Of a DNA stretch of 47,734 nucleotides, positions 1 through 9,033 are shown in pieces; within the stretch, counting starts at the first letter, position 1, and each line of letters opens with the position of its first letter. The DNA comes from CAZOZP01 sp964584325 (GTDB taxonomy: Bacteria > Bacteroidota > Ignavibacteria > Ignavibacteriales > Melioribacteraceae): positions 1 through 47,734 of the forward strand of contig CAZOZP010000024.1 of NCBI GenBank assembly GCA_964584325.1, in the 5' to 3' direction. The notes beneath the pieces are model-generated. The model had not been told where the DNA came from. It worked only from the letters and a program-made list of their open reading frames with translations, and ran no database searches. The translations under genes and the position numbers were made by a program.

Positions 1-110
1 TGGCTGGAGGTTGAAACGAAGTGGACGGAGGTTGGAACGAAGTGGACGGAGGTTGAAACGAAGTGGACGGAGGTTGAAACGAAGTGGACGGAGGTTGAAA
101 CGAAGTGTAA
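1..110. repeat. 21-bp tandem repeat, truncated by window edge
   Basis: The unit GTGGACGGAGGTTGAAACGAA repeats head to tail, starting at 21, 42, 63 and 84. A diverged partial copy lies at 1-20 and a 3-base start of another at 105. One copy has a single change (TTGGAAC). Because 21 is divisible by three, five of the six frames stay open. Plus frame 1 reads a WTEVETK heptad until a TAG at 124-126, and the minus strand reads FVSTSVH or SFQPPST. Whether it is the tail of a repetitive protein or a noncoding minisatellite cannot be decided, since it runs off the window. There are no spacers, so it is not CRISPR. Confidence 0.9.
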
Positions 111-276
111 ATATATTTATAAATAGCAAATATAGGTTTTGAGTCTGTGCAATATCCTGTGTAAATGCCGCCCGGCGCCTTAAGGTTATCGAAGGCAGTT
201 TAAGAAATTTACCACTAGAAAAATAACATGTTAAATAGTTGGGGAATGCATTTGTAAACTCTGCCGGGACGGACAT

Positions 277-310
277 AAAAAAAGCCGCTGCCTTTTCAGG
301 AGCGGCTTTT
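277..310 (-). terminator. Rho-independent terminator of the outer-membrane protein gene
   Basis: A perfect 10-bp stem AAAAGCCGCT / AGCGGCTTTT (280-289 with 301-310) encloses an 11-base loop. On the minus strand it runs into a T tract (the A run at 277-283). It lies 20 bases beyond the stop codon of the minus-strand gene ending at 330. Confidence 0.88.
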
Positions 311-329
311 AAATTCATTCAGTTATGAA

Positions 330-872
330 TTAAAGAGCGAAATTAACACCGGCCATAATACCGATTGAACTTGTTGATTCGCCTTCTGTCATAATCATGT
401 TGTATTTAGCGCTTACATCAACACCAACGGTTGGGCTAACAGGAATTACAACACCGCCGCCAACTGCGAAACCGAAATCTGAACCGCTTTCGTCACCTGA
501 GAATTTACCCCAAGGACCCATGTCGATTTCCCATTTAACTGTTGAGAAGAACATACCTGCTTCAGCAGAAGCATAAGGTTTTACGCTGCCTGCAGGGAAG
601 CAATATCTAGCACCAACGGTAACAGGAATAACTGACATATCCCATCCGTCTGCTTTTCCTGAATACATTAAATAACCGGCTGATCCGGTAAGAGCAACGT
701 TAGGAGCAACTGTGTACATAAATGTACCTGCACCGCCAAAGCCCATATCAAAACCATCGCCGAAAGTTCCCATAGGAAGAGAAATTCCGCCCTGAACGCT
801 GGCACCCATCTGAGCAGAAGCAACAGATACTGCAAACAACATTACAACGAGACTAAGTAATACTTTTTTCAT
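330..872 (-). CDS. Small outer-membrane beta-barrel protein (OmpA/OprF-like barrel fold)
   Basis: 180-residue protein with a clear signal peptide (MKKVLLSLVVMLFAVSVASAQ) followed by alternating, glycine- and aromatic-rich strands. It ends in a C-terminal strand with terminal aromatic/Leu residues (AGVNFAL), as outer-membrane barrels do. The frame opens four codons earlier at 884, but the ATG at 872 is preferred: GGAG sits six bases upstream and the signal peptide then starts MKK. Repeated phrases such as VGVDVSAKYN suit a short 8-stranded barrel. It is a single gene with its own terminator at 277-310 and a candidate promoter at 1083-1113. Its ligand or role cannot be told; it could be a structural porin-like protein. 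Confidence 0.78.
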   Translation of the reverse strand: MKKVLLSLVVMLFAVSVASAQMGASVQGGISLPMGTFGDGFDMGFGGAGTFMYTVAPNVALTGSAGYLMYSGKADGWDMSVIPVTVGARYCFPAGSVKPYASAEAGMFFSTVKWEIDMGPWGKFSGDESGSDFGFAVGGGVVIPVSPTVGVDVSAKYNMIMTEGESTSSIGIMAGVNFAL

Positions 873-1082
873 AGCAATCTCCACTTTGTTTATTAAGTGA
901 TTAGTTAATTGTTGGGTAAACCCATTTTTTATTAAGATATTTAAAGAACATCAGTAAAATAATTGAATAACTCAATTAACACAACATAAAAAGTACAAAT
1001 ATTAAAAATAAATTTAAAAAATAATCAAATGGATGTATTAATAATAGAAACAAATAAACAAAACTGTTGATTATTTCCGATA

Positions 1083-1113
1083 CAAAATTAGTAAAAATCT
1101 AATTCAAGTCAAA
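1083..1113 (-). promoter_or_regulatory. Candidate Bacteroidota-type promoter for the outer-membrane protein gene
   Basis: On the minus strand TTTG (1113-1110) is followed after 19 bases by TAATTTTG (1090-1083), an exact fit to the TTTG-N19-TAnnTTTG consensus of Bacteroidota housekeeping promoters. It would give a leader of about 200 bases before the ATG at 872. No nearer site matches exactly. The 885-1192 gap between the divergent genes holds nothing else I can identify. Confidence 0.35.
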
Positions 1114-1136
1114 ACGTATTAAATCAATGTTGATTA

Positions 1137-1165
1137 TTGTCACTATTTGTCTTAGTTTATATTTG
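1137..1165 (+). promoter_or_regulatory. Bacteroidota-type promoter of the alpha-amylase gene
   Basis: TTG (1137-1139), an 18-base spacer and TATATTTG (1158-1165) match the TTG-N18/19-TAnnTTTG consensus. The -7 element ends 27 bases before the ATG at 1193, giving a short leader that contains AAAGGA. Confidence 0.55.
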
Positions 1166-1192
1166 AAATTATCATAATTAAAAGGATTTGTT

Positions 1193-3721
1193 ATGAAAAT
1201 TAAAAAGATACTGTTGTATATTTATTTCATTCCATTTAGCATTGTTCTTCCTCAGAGTTTTATGATGCAGGGATGGTATTGGGATTTCCCGAAAACTGCC
1301 GAAGGGCATGTTTGGGCAGATTCATTAAAAGCGAAGGCGGCAGAACTTTCCGAAGCTGGATTTACCCATATATGGCTTCCGTCATTGTCCAGAGCAAGTT
1401 CCAACCGCTGGAGCAACGGTTACGACCCGCGAGATTTATATGATTTGGGAGAGTTCGGACAGGGTGCTACACATTTCGGAACCCGAACGGATGTTGACGA
1501 ACTAATTGCAGAGTTTACCGGTCAGGGAATAAAGGCTGTTGCAGATGTAATCTATAATCACCGCGACGGAGGCGATCCGGAAGATAATCCGGCTGTGGAA
1601 GGATGGATTGAAGGCTACAATTCCACAAAAGTTAACAATGGAGATGCTCCTTTTCCTTCAGACAGGTTCCGTAACAGGATTGCTATTGGCGGCGCTTCTA
1701 GTATAGGTGCCGGGAATTATTATATTAAGATTAGATCTGCTTCCGGTCATTCTAATTTCTACGGAAGGAAATACAAAATTTATATTTGGACAGATAAAAA
1801 AGGCTGGCAGAATCTGCCGGATGGAAACGAGGTTGAACCTAACGGAGGAGGAGACTGCAGTCAGGGAAACAATGCCATAACACTCGGAAGGAATTTCTGG
1901 GCTTTTGTTGATAATCCGGCAGTGAACGGAGAATGCGGAACAGACGAATTTCATCTTAATCTTTCAACTGAAGATTTCAACGCAGGGGGAGATAATCTTT
2001 ATATTGTTTTATCAAACGATGGCGGATATTCAGACCATTATATAGGCGGTTTGTGGTACGATAACGGAGTGACAGGCTGGAATATTCAGCCGGATGTAAA
2101 ATATCAGACTTATACGAACTTCAATAACCTTCCGAGCGGACAGGGCGGAATGAATTATATGAATTTCCGTCCGAACGGAAATCCGACGAGTCTCTCGGGC
2201 GATTGGGACGGAATGTGGTTCTACTATGACTACGATCAGACTTATCAGAATACTAAAGATGTGCTTTATGCCTGGACTAAATGGCTTTTTACCGATGTGG
2301 GAATTAAAGGGCTAAGGATGGATGCTGTTAAACATTTTCCGAGAGAATTTGTGGGCGACTTGTTCGATTATATGTACGATGAAGGTTACCTCCCGGAAAT
2401 TGCCGTGGGAGAATTTTACGATGGTAATGCAGCTCTTCTTAAAGGCTGGATAGATGATGTTTATTATCATATGGATGCTGATACAAAGTCTCATATTGCA
2501 CCTCAAGTGTTTGATTTTTCTTTGCGCAGTGCTCTTGAGCAGGCTTCAGACGCATTCGGCTATGATGCAAGGAATGTATTCGGCGCAAGTGCAGTTGATG
2601 CAACAGGACTTTCAGGAATGAACGTGATTACATTTGCCAACAATCATGATTTCAGAGATGGCGAACAACCCCTTACAAATAATCCGGAGCTTGCATACGC
2701 ATATCTTCTTACAAATAATCAGATTGGATTGCCTTGTGTATATTATCCTGACTACTATTCTTCTATTCGTGAAAAAATTGATACTTTATTGCTTATTCAT
2801 AAGCACTATATTTACGGTGCCTCAGGAAGGGATTATTTGTCAAATTACGGTACTTCATACAATCCTTTCTTTAACACAGGAGGTGCATCAACAACTTTAG
2901 TATATCAGATTAGAAATACACCTAAAAGTAAGGATGTTATTGTTGCCATCAATTATGCCGGTACTCCTCTCGATATGTGGATTGGAATAAATAACGGTAA
3001 TGTTTCAGCCGGCGAGAAATTCGGAGAGATGACAGGCAATTCTTCTCAAGCTGAGCTTACTGTTGCAGGGGATTTCCGAGTTAATATAAAAGTGCCGGCA
3101 AGGAGCTATGCTGTATGGGTTCAGAATACTGCTCCCGGTGCCGGACTTCCGGTTGAACTGAAATTTTTTGAAGCAGAGTTTGCAGGTAATGATGTACTGC
3201 TTAAATGGGAAACAGCAACAGAAGTTAATAATTTCGGATTCGAGATAGAAAAATTATTGGTTAATGAAAAATGGGAAAAGATCGGATTTGTTGAAGGTGC
3301 AGGAAATTCAAATACTCCGAAAACTTATTCATTCACAGATAATTATCCCAATGTTTCTAATTCAATCAGATACCGATTGAAACAAATTGACTTAGACGGA
3401 AAATTTGAATATTCAAAGGAAATCGTTGTAAATATTAAAGATAATTCTTCTCTGCCTGAACAGTTTTCTCTAAGTCAAAATTATCCTAATCCATTTAATC
3501 CGACAACAAATATATCTTTTTCAATTCCTGAAGCCGGAGTTGTAAGTCTAAAGGTATATAATATGTTAGGACAGGAAATTGAACAAATTGTAAACGAGTA
3601 TCTTCCTAAAGGCAATTACCATGTTAATTTCAATTCTGCAGGATTGCCGACAGGGATATATATATATAAGATGGTTTCCGGATCATTCGTCTCGGTAAAG
3701 AAAATGACAATTCTCAAATAG
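1193..3721 (+). CDS. Secreted GH13 alpha-amylase with T9SS sorting domain
   Basis: Extracellular starch-type alpha-glucan hydrolase, 842 residues. It has a signal peptide (about 1-20) and a GH13 barrel with all four signature regions: DVIYNH (D118-H123), GLRMDAVKH (nucleophile D377), GEFY (acid/base E407) and FANNHD (D486). Between regions I and II, residues about 160-305 form an extra beta-rich, Gly/Asn-rich segment. It is much larger than the usual B domain and probably an inserted binding module. After the barrel come a beta-sandwich C domain (about 550-640), a fibronectin-like segment (about 650-750) and a type A T9SS sorting domain (about 757-842, QNYPNPFNP motif). Export is therefore expected through Sec and then type IX secretion, with the C-terminal domain removed. 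It is monocistronic behind the promoter at 1137-1165. Fine substrate specificity is not evident. Confidence 0.92.
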   Translation: MKIKKILLYIYFIPFSIVLPQSFMMQGWYWDFPKTAEGHVWADSLKAKAAELSEAGFTHIWLPSLSRASSNRWSNGYDPRDLYDLGEFGQGATHFGTRTDVDELIAEFTGQGIKAVADVIYNHRDGGDPEDNPAVEGWIEGYNSTKVNNGDAPFPSDRFRNRIAIGGASSIGAGNYYIKIRSASGHSNFYGRKYKIYIWTDKKGWQNLPDGNEVEPNGGGDCSQGNNAITLGRNFWAFVDNPAVNGECGTDEFHLNLSTEDFNAGGDNLYIVLSNDGGYSDHYIGGLWYDNGVTGWNIQPDVKYQTYTNFNNLPSGQGGMNYMNFRPNGNPTSLSGDWDGMWFYYDYDQTYQNTKDVLYAWTKWLFTDVGIKGLRMDAVKHFPREFVGDLFDYMYDEGYLPEIAVGEFYDGNAALLKGWIDDVYYHMDADTKSHIAPQVFDFSLRSALEQASDAFGYDARNVFGASAVDATGLSGMNVITFANNHDFRDGEQPLTNNPELAYAYLLTNNQIGLPCVYYPDYYSSIREKIDTLLLIHKHYIYGASGRDYLSNYGTSYNPFFNTGGASTTLVYQIRNTPKSKDVIVAINYAGTPLDMWIGINNGNVSAGEKFGEMTGNSSQAELTVAGDFRVNIKVPARSYAVWVQNTAPGAGLPVELKFFEAEFAGNDVLLKWETATEVNNFGFEIEKLLVNEKWEKIGFVEGAGNSNTPKTYSFTDNYPNVSNSIRYRLKQIDLDGKFEYSKEIVVNIKDNSSLPEQFSLSQNYPNPFNPTTNISFSIPEAGVVSLKVYNMLGQEIEQIVNEYLPKGNYHVNFNSAGLPTGIYIYKMVSGSFVSVKKMTILK

Positions 3722-4071
3722 AAAGTATCTGAGGTTGTTTTAATAGCATAAATTCAGCTTACTGGAAAAAAAGCAGATTAAAGTATTTTCAGTATTATCG
3801 GATGTGCTTTTAAGACAACCTCTTCTTTCAAGTTCAAAATTATCCAATAATAGACTTTATAATCCGATATTCTAATAAGAAAGAAAAGATAGAATTTATG
3901 AACAGACTGGAAAGACTTACTGCAATAATAATACATTTGGAATCTAAAAGATTTGTTAAGGCTGCAGAGTTTTACTGCAGCCTTCTGCAAACACCTTATT
4001 ATACAATCCTTTCCTATCTTGCATTTTAATTGCCTGTGTTTTATTTTGGGATACCAATTTTCGGAGTTAAA
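3722..4071. other. Intergenic stretch with one strong hairpin
   Basis: No credible gene lies in these 350 bases. The one structure is a perfect 10-bp inverted repeat AAGGCTGCAG / CTGCAGCCTT at 3958-3967 and 3975-3984 with a 7-base loop. It has no U tract on either side, and it lies 236 bases after the amylase stop and about 90 bases before the next start. It could be an mRNA-end stabiliser or a protein-binding palindrome rather than an intrinsic terminator. Confidence 0.5.
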
Positions 4072-5892
4072 ATGCCTGTTCTATCAAATTATAAGACTAT
4101 ACCGGATGTTTTGTTTTACCTTACTCAGAAGTTCGAATTCAGGGATGAAAAACCTGCTTTTCTGGAAAAAGTAAACGGAAAATTCCAACCAATCAGTTAT
4201 GGCCGAATCTATGAAAGAACAGAATTGTTTGCACTCGGTCTGGCTTCTATCGGATTCCGGAAAGGCGGAAAGATTGCAATAATATCTGAAAACAGACCTG
4301 AATGGATGTACTCAGATCTGGCAATATTAGGTTTGGGCGGAATAGATGTACCGATTTATCCAATTTCCACTTCTGAAAACATTTTGTTTATTCTTAATGA
4401 TTCTGAAGCAGCGGGAATAATTGTTTCCAATAAGTTTCATCTTAATAAAGTGGAAAAGATCAGAAACAAATGCAAATACCTGAAGTTTATAATTGTGTTG
4501 AACGATCTGGAGCAGGATGAGGGTAAGGATATATATAGTTTCAATCAGATTTGCGATTTAGGAAGAACATTCAAGTTCAGTTCTCCAAACTATTTCGTTG
4601 ATTCTGCGCGAATGGTTAACGAAAACGAATTATGCACAATAATATATACTTCCGGTACAACCGGTGAACCTAAAGGCGTCATGCTCACACATAAAAATAT
4701 CATATCTAATGTTAAAGGCGGACATGATGTTTTTGACATAGATTATAAAGATACATTTCTTTCGTTTTTGCCTCTATGTCATATTTATGAAAGAACAACG
4801 GGGTATTTAATTGCATTTTCATGCGGTGCAACTATTGCATTTGCAGAAAGCATTGAAAAAGTGGCTCCGAATATACTTGAGGTAAAACCGTCAATTATTA
4901 CCGCAGTCCCAAGACTTTTTGAGAGAATATATTCAAAAGTAATAAAGAATGTAGAAAGTCAGTCCGAAGCAAAACAGAAACTTTTCTATTGGGCGCTCGA
5001 AACCGCCAGACAGTATAAAGATGCAGTAAGAGCAAACCAAATACCCGTTACACTTACTTTAAAATTTAAAATGGCAGACAAATTGGTTCTTTCCAAAGTA
5101 AGAGAAAAAATTGGTGGAAGTCTGAGATTTATCATTTCCGGAGGCGCTGCACTATCGCGGGAGTTAAGTCTGTTTTTTGAAGCATTGGGTATCCTCATTC
5201 TTGAAGGTTACGGTTTAACTGAATCGTCACCTGTACTCTCGGTTAACAGACCGAATGATTATAAATTCGGAACAGTAGGGAAACCTCTTCCAAATGTTGA
5301 GATAAAAATTGCTCCTGACGGCGAAATACTTGCAAGCGGCCCCGGAATTATGCAGGGTTATTACAAAAATAAAAAGGAAACCGAAGCTACACTTAAATCC
5401 GGGTGGCTTCATACAGGCGATATAGGTGTTTTTGATGCGGAAGGTTTCCTGATAATTACTGACAGAAAGAAACACCTTTTTAAAACATCAGGCGGAAAGT
5501 ATGTAGCTCCTACCCCGATTGAAAATCTTTTTCTTGCAAGCAAATATGTTGATCAGTTTGTTCTTATCGGTGATAGAAGAATGTTTCTGAGCGCTTTGAT
5601 AGTTCCGGATTATGAAGCTTTGAAGGAATATGCTGATGCTAACAGGATTCAATACAGCAGCACAGACGATTTGGTTCAGAAAAAACAAATATACGAAATG
5701 CTTGAAAAGGAATTGGCAAAGTTCCAGAAGAATCTTGCCGGATTTGAAAAGATCAGGAAATTTACTCTTCTTGATAAACCTCTTACCATTGAAACCGGCG
5801 AACTTACTCCATCGCTTAAGGTAAAAAGGAAAGTTATAGAAGAGCGATACTCTGATCTTATAGATGATATGTACAAAAAGTTTGATGAATGA
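4072..5892 (+). CDS. Long-chain acyl-CoA synthetase (AMP-forming)
   Basis: Activates a fatty acid via an acyl-adenylate to acyl-CoA in the cytoplasm. The 606-residue protein carries the ANL-superfamily motifs in order: the phosphate loop TSGTTGEPKG (from T193), the A5-type motif GYGLTESSP, the HTGDIG motif and a C-terminal domain with DRKKHLFKTSGGKYV. Length and the A5 and GGKYV motifs fit long-chain FadD/FAA-type enzymes rather than acetyl-CoA synthetase. The frame opens at a TTG at 4030, but ATG 4072 has GGAG seven bases upstream and the family's usual N-terminus. No beta-oxidation genes adjoin, so use in lipid recycling or degradation is open. Confidence 0.9.
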   Translation: MPVLSNYKTIPDVLFYLTQKFEFRDEKPAFLEKVNGKFQPISYGRIYERTELFALGLASIGFRKGGKIAIISENRPEWMYSDLAILGLGGIDVPIYPISTSENILFILNDSEAAGIIVSNKFHLNKVEKIRNKCKYLKFIIVLNDLEQDEGKDIYSFNQICDLGRTFKFSSPNYFVDSARMVNENELCTIIYTSGTTGEPKGVMLTHKNIISNVKGGHDVFDIDYKDTFLSFLPLCHIYERTTGYLIAFSCGATIAFAESIEKVAPNILEVKPSIITAVPRLFERIYSKVIKNVESQSEAKQKLFYWALETARQYKDAVRANQIPVTLTLKFKMADKLVLSKVREKIGGSLRFIISGGAALSRELSLFFEALGILILEGYGLTESSPVLSVNRPNDYKFGTVGKPLPNVEIKIAPDGEILASGPGIMQGYYKNKKETEATLKSGWLHTGDIGVFDAEGFLIITDRKKHLFKTSGGKYVAPTPIENLFLASKYVDQFVLIGDRRMFLSALIVPDYEALKEYADANRIQYSSTDDLVQKKQIYEMLEKELAKFQKNLAGFEKIRKFTLLDKPLTIETGELTPSLKVKRKVIEERYSDLIDDMYKKFDE

Positions 5893-5967
5893 TATGATTG
5901 TTTTTGTACTAATGAGATAATTAAAATTGCTATATTTAGCCTTTGATTTATAAAAATAGAGTTTATT

Positions 5968-8016
5968 GTGGAAAAGGAAAAAGTTCTGGTTACATCGGCT
6001 CTGCCTTATGCCAACGGGCCGATTCATTTAGGTCATTTAAGCGGGGCATACCTTCCGGCAGATATTTATGTCAGATACAAAAGACTTAAAGGCGACGACA
6101 TAATATATATATGCGGTTCTGATGAACACGGTGTACCTATTACAATTACTGCCGATAAGGAAAAAGTTACTCCGGGCGAGATTATAGACAGATATCACGG
6201 CATAAATAAAAATGCCTTTGAGAGTTTCGGGATGAGTTTCGATATTTATTCAAGAACAAGTATTCCCGTTCATCACGAAACAGCAAGAGAATTTTTTCTG
6301 TCATTTCACAATAACGAATTACTCAACGAAAAGAAAACTTCTCAGTTCTACGATGAAAAGGCCGGAATATTCTTGCCCGACAGATATGTGGAAGGTGTTT
6401 GTCCGAAATGCGGTTACGATGAAGCACGGAGTGATGAATGCGAAAAATGCGGCTCGCTTTACGATTCATCTGAATTGCTCTCACCCAAAAGCAAAATAAG
6501 CGGAGAGACTCCTATACTAAAGGAAACATCCCACTGGTATTTTCCCCTCGGAAAGTTTCAGGAAAGACTTGAAGCTTATGTTGATGAAATGAATTCCAAA
6601 TATAAATGGAAAGACAACGTACTTCAGTACTGCAAAGGCTGGTTTAAGGACGGATTGAGAGATAGAGCAGTTACCCGAGATCTCGATTGGGGAGTAAAAC
6701 TGCCGCTTGAAGGATCTGCGGGAAAAGTACTCTATGTATGGTTTGAAGCCGTTCTTGGTTATATCTCTGCAACAAAAGAACTCGGAAAACAGCGGGGTAC
6801 TCCGGATTTGTGGAGAGAATATTGGCAGGGAGGCAATACAAAATATATAGCATTTATTGGGAAAGATAATGTTGTGTTCCATACCATAATATTCCCCGCA
6901 ATGCTTATGGCATGGAATGATTACAATCAGGATAAATTTATTCTGCCGCAAAATGTACCGGCAAATGAGTTCCTCAATTTTGAAGGAAAGAAATTCTCAA
7001 AATCCAGAGGCTGGGGAATTGATGTGATAGATTTTCTAAACGAATTTCCTGCTGACCCTTTGCGTTATACACTCGGAGCAAATCTGCCCGAAGCAAAGGA
7101 TACTGACTTTTACTGGAAAGAATTTCAAGCCAGAAACAACAACGAGCTGGCAGATATTTTAGGAAATTTTATTAATCGTACATTCATATTTGCATCAAAG
7201 CATTTCGGAAATGAAGTACCTCATAGAGAAAAGCTAACGGCCGAAGATGAAGCAATGATAGAATTGATTAAAGCGGCTCCTGCAAAAATCGGCTCATTAC
7301 TGGAAAATTATAAAATTAAAGAATCAATACTTGAAATGATGAATTTTGCCAGAGCGGGGAATAAATATTTTAATGATTCCGAGCCCTGGAAAAAGATTAA
7401 AACAGACAAAGAGAGTGCGGCGGCAACTATTAATATTTGTCTTCAGACAGCTTATGCTCTCGCTTTGACATTTAATCCGGTTATTCCTTTCAGTTCCGCA
7501 AAAATATTCAAAATGCTTAATTCTTCACCTTGCCTCTGGAATGAGATAAGCGGGGATAATCTTGCCGGCGGGCATAAACTTGGTGAGTCGGAAATTCTCT
7601 TTCCTAAAATAGAAGATTCAGCAATACAGAAGCACATAGATAAATTGGTTCCGGCAGAGGAGACAAATGTTTCAGCAGAGCCGGTTTTGCCGCAAATAGA
7701 ATATGACGACTTCAAGAAACTTGATATCCGTACAGGAACCATTTTGAGTGCAGATGCTGTGCCTAAAAGTAAAAAACTTATTAAGCTTTTGGTGCAGGAT
7801 GGTTTAGGAGAAAGACAAATTATTGCGGGAATTGCCTCAGGTTATTTTCCTGAAGAACTGAAGGGAAGGAAAATTGTATTTCTTGCAAATTTGAAACCGG
7901 CAAAAATAATGGGTTTGGAGTCTAACGGAATGGTATTGGCGGCAGAAAGCGGAGACGGGAAACCTTCACTGCTTTCTTTTGATCCGAATGTAAAAAATGG
8001 AACTAAAATCAGATAA
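5968..8016 (+). CDS. metG: Methionyl-tRNA synthetase
   Basis: Charges tRNA-Met. The 682-residue class I synthetase has the HIGH-type motif HLGH after YANGPIHLGH and a zinc knuckle of two CxxC pairs (CPKC and CEKC, about residues 150-166). It also has the KMSKS equivalent KFSKSRG, an anticodon-binding helical domain, and a C-terminal EMAP/Trbp111-like tRNA-binding domain from about 575 (DIRTG and LANLKPAKIMG motifs). The start is GTG with only a weak ribosome-binding site. Length and architecture match dimeric bacterial MetG. It is followed 24 bases later by the methyltransferase gene. Confidence 0.96.
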   Translation: MEKEKVLVTSALPYANGPIHLGHLSGAYLPADIYVRYKRLKGDDIIYICGSDEHGVPITITADKEKVTPGEIIDRYHGINKNAFESFGMSFDIYSRTSIPVHHETAREFFLSFHNNELLNEKKTSQFYDEKAGIFLPDRYVEGVCPKCGYDEARSDECEKCGSLYDSSELLSPKSKISGETPILKETSHWYFPLGKFQERLEAYVDEMNSKYKWKDNVLQYCKGWFKDGLRDRAVTRDLDWGVKLPLEGSAGKVLYVWFEAVLGYISATKELGKQRGTPDLWREYWQGGNTKYIAFIGKDNVVFHTIIFPAMLMAWNDYNQDKFILPQNVPANEFLNFEGKKFSKSRGWGIDVIDFLNEFPADPLRYTLGANLPEAKDTDFYWKEFQARNNNELADILGNFINRTFIFASKHFGNEVPHREKLTAEDEAMIELIKAAPAKIGSLLENYKIKESILEMMNFARAGNKYFNDSEPWKKIKTDKESAAATINICLQTAYALALTFNPVIPFSSAKIFKMLNSSPCLWNEISGDNLAGGHKLGESEILFPKIEDSAIQKHIDKLVPAEETNVSAEPVLPQIEYDDFKKLDIRTGTILSADAVPKSKKLIKLLVQDGLGERQIIAGIASGYFPEELKGRKIVFLANLKPAKIMGLESNGMVLAAESGDGKPSLLSFDPNVKNGTKIR

Positions 8017-8040
8017 GAATTTTTAAGGCCCTTATTTTTT

Positions 8041-9033
8041 TTGAAAACTTTGGCAGAAGAAAAAAAAGCTCCTCAAAACAGGAGCATAACGATAACGGAA
8101 AAAGAGATATCCGATTTTTGCGAAAACAGAGTCAGGTTGAGTGGAAAAGTCCGGCCTGAAGAACTGGAAAATAAATTGATAAATCAGGATTTTTTTGAAG
8201 TTTCAGAATATTTGCCTGATTGTTTTGCGGATTTGGTAATTCTTGATCCGCCTTATAATTTGAACAAAAATTTTAATAATACAAGTTTCAGAGAAATGAC
8301 TGATGACGGATACTATGATTATGTTGAGTCATTTATTGTGAGAATTAAGCGAATGATGAAACCTGAGGCTACATTGTATTTTTGCTCCGACTGGAAATCT
8401 TCCAATCCCGTTTATTCAGTTCTTTCAAAGCATTTTGAAGTAAAGAATCGGATAACCTGGGAACGGGAAAAAGGCAGGGGGGCAAATACCAACTGGAAAA
8501 ACTGCAGTGAAGATATATGGTTCTGCACAAATGGCAAAACATATACTTTTAATTCCGAAGCTGTAAAACTTAAAAGAAAAGTTCTTGCTCCATACAGAAA
8601 TAAAGAAGGAAAACCAAAAGACTGGCAGAATGAAGAGCAGGGAGCATTCAGACTCACTTATCCTTCGAATATCTGGACAGACATATCCGTCCCATTCTGG
8701 TCAATGCCGGAAAACACTGAACATCCCACACAGAAACCGGAAAAACTTACTGCAAAGTTAATACTTGCCAGCAGTAATGAAGGCGATTTGGTTTTTGATC
8801 CTTTTGCCGGCTCCGGCACAACAGCGGTTACCGCAAAAAAGCTCAGAAGGAAATATTGTATTGTTGAAATTGATGAAAAATTTTCTGCGATAGCAGAGAA
8901 AAGACTTAAAATGGCTGAAAACGACAGCTCAATTCAGGGATATTCCCAAAATGTATTCTGGGAAAGAAACACATTATCAAAGTATAAGGATTTATTAAGA
9001 AATGAAGGGGAAAATAATGAACAAACTGATTAG
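8041..9033 (+). CDS. Solitary beta-class DNA methyltransferase (probably N6-adenine)
   Basis: Methylates DNA with S-adenosylmethionine. The 330-residue protein has catalytic motif IV DPPYN at 69-73 and SAM-binding motif I DPFAGSGTT at 253-261, in that order, plus the linking HPTQKPEKL element. That order defines the beta class (HinfI, CcrM and similar). DPPY occurs in N6-adenine and, less often, N4-cytosine enzymes, so the target base is probable only. The region between the motifs (about 110-220) should contain the target-recognition segment. No restriction endonuclease or specificity gene adjoins, so it looks like an orphan regulatory methylase. It starts at TTG and overlaps the next gene by 17 bases, placing it in the metG-chaperone transcript. 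Confidence 0.86.
   Translation: MKTLAEEKKAPQNRSITITEKEISDFCENRVRLSGKVRPEELENKLINQDFFEVSEYLPDCFADLVILDPPYNLNKNFNNTSFREMTDDGYYDYVESFIVRIKRMMKPEATLYFCSDWKSSNPVYSVLSKHFEVKNRITWEREKGRGANTNWKNCSEDIWFCTNGKTYTFNSEAVKLKRKVLAPYRNKEGKPKDWQNEEQGAFRLTYPSNIWTDISVPFWSMPENTEHPTQKPEKLTAKLILASSNEGDLVFDPFAGSGTTAVTAKKLRRKYCIVEIDEKFSAIAEKRLKMAENDSSIQGYSQNVFWERNTLSKYKDLLRNEGENNEQTD

Noticed and set aside
1..110. CRISPR array
   Set aside because: The 21-bp units are directly adjacent with no unique spacers, and no cas genes are present.
912..930. TGGGTAAACCCA followed by T run as a terminator
   Set aside because: The stem is only five base pairs with a two-base loop, too small to fold; it lies in the leader of the minus-strand gene in the wrong direction.
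3778..3990. 70-residue minus-strand open frame after the amylase gene
   Set aside because: No ribosome-binding site, no recognisable domain, Phe/Tyr/Lys-rich composition typical of chance frames in AT-rich DNA.
5488..6027. 179-residue minus-strand open frame
   Set aside because: It lies antisense to the end of the acyl-CoA synthetase and the start of metG, and its Phe/Ile/Lys-rich composition is that of a shadow frame.
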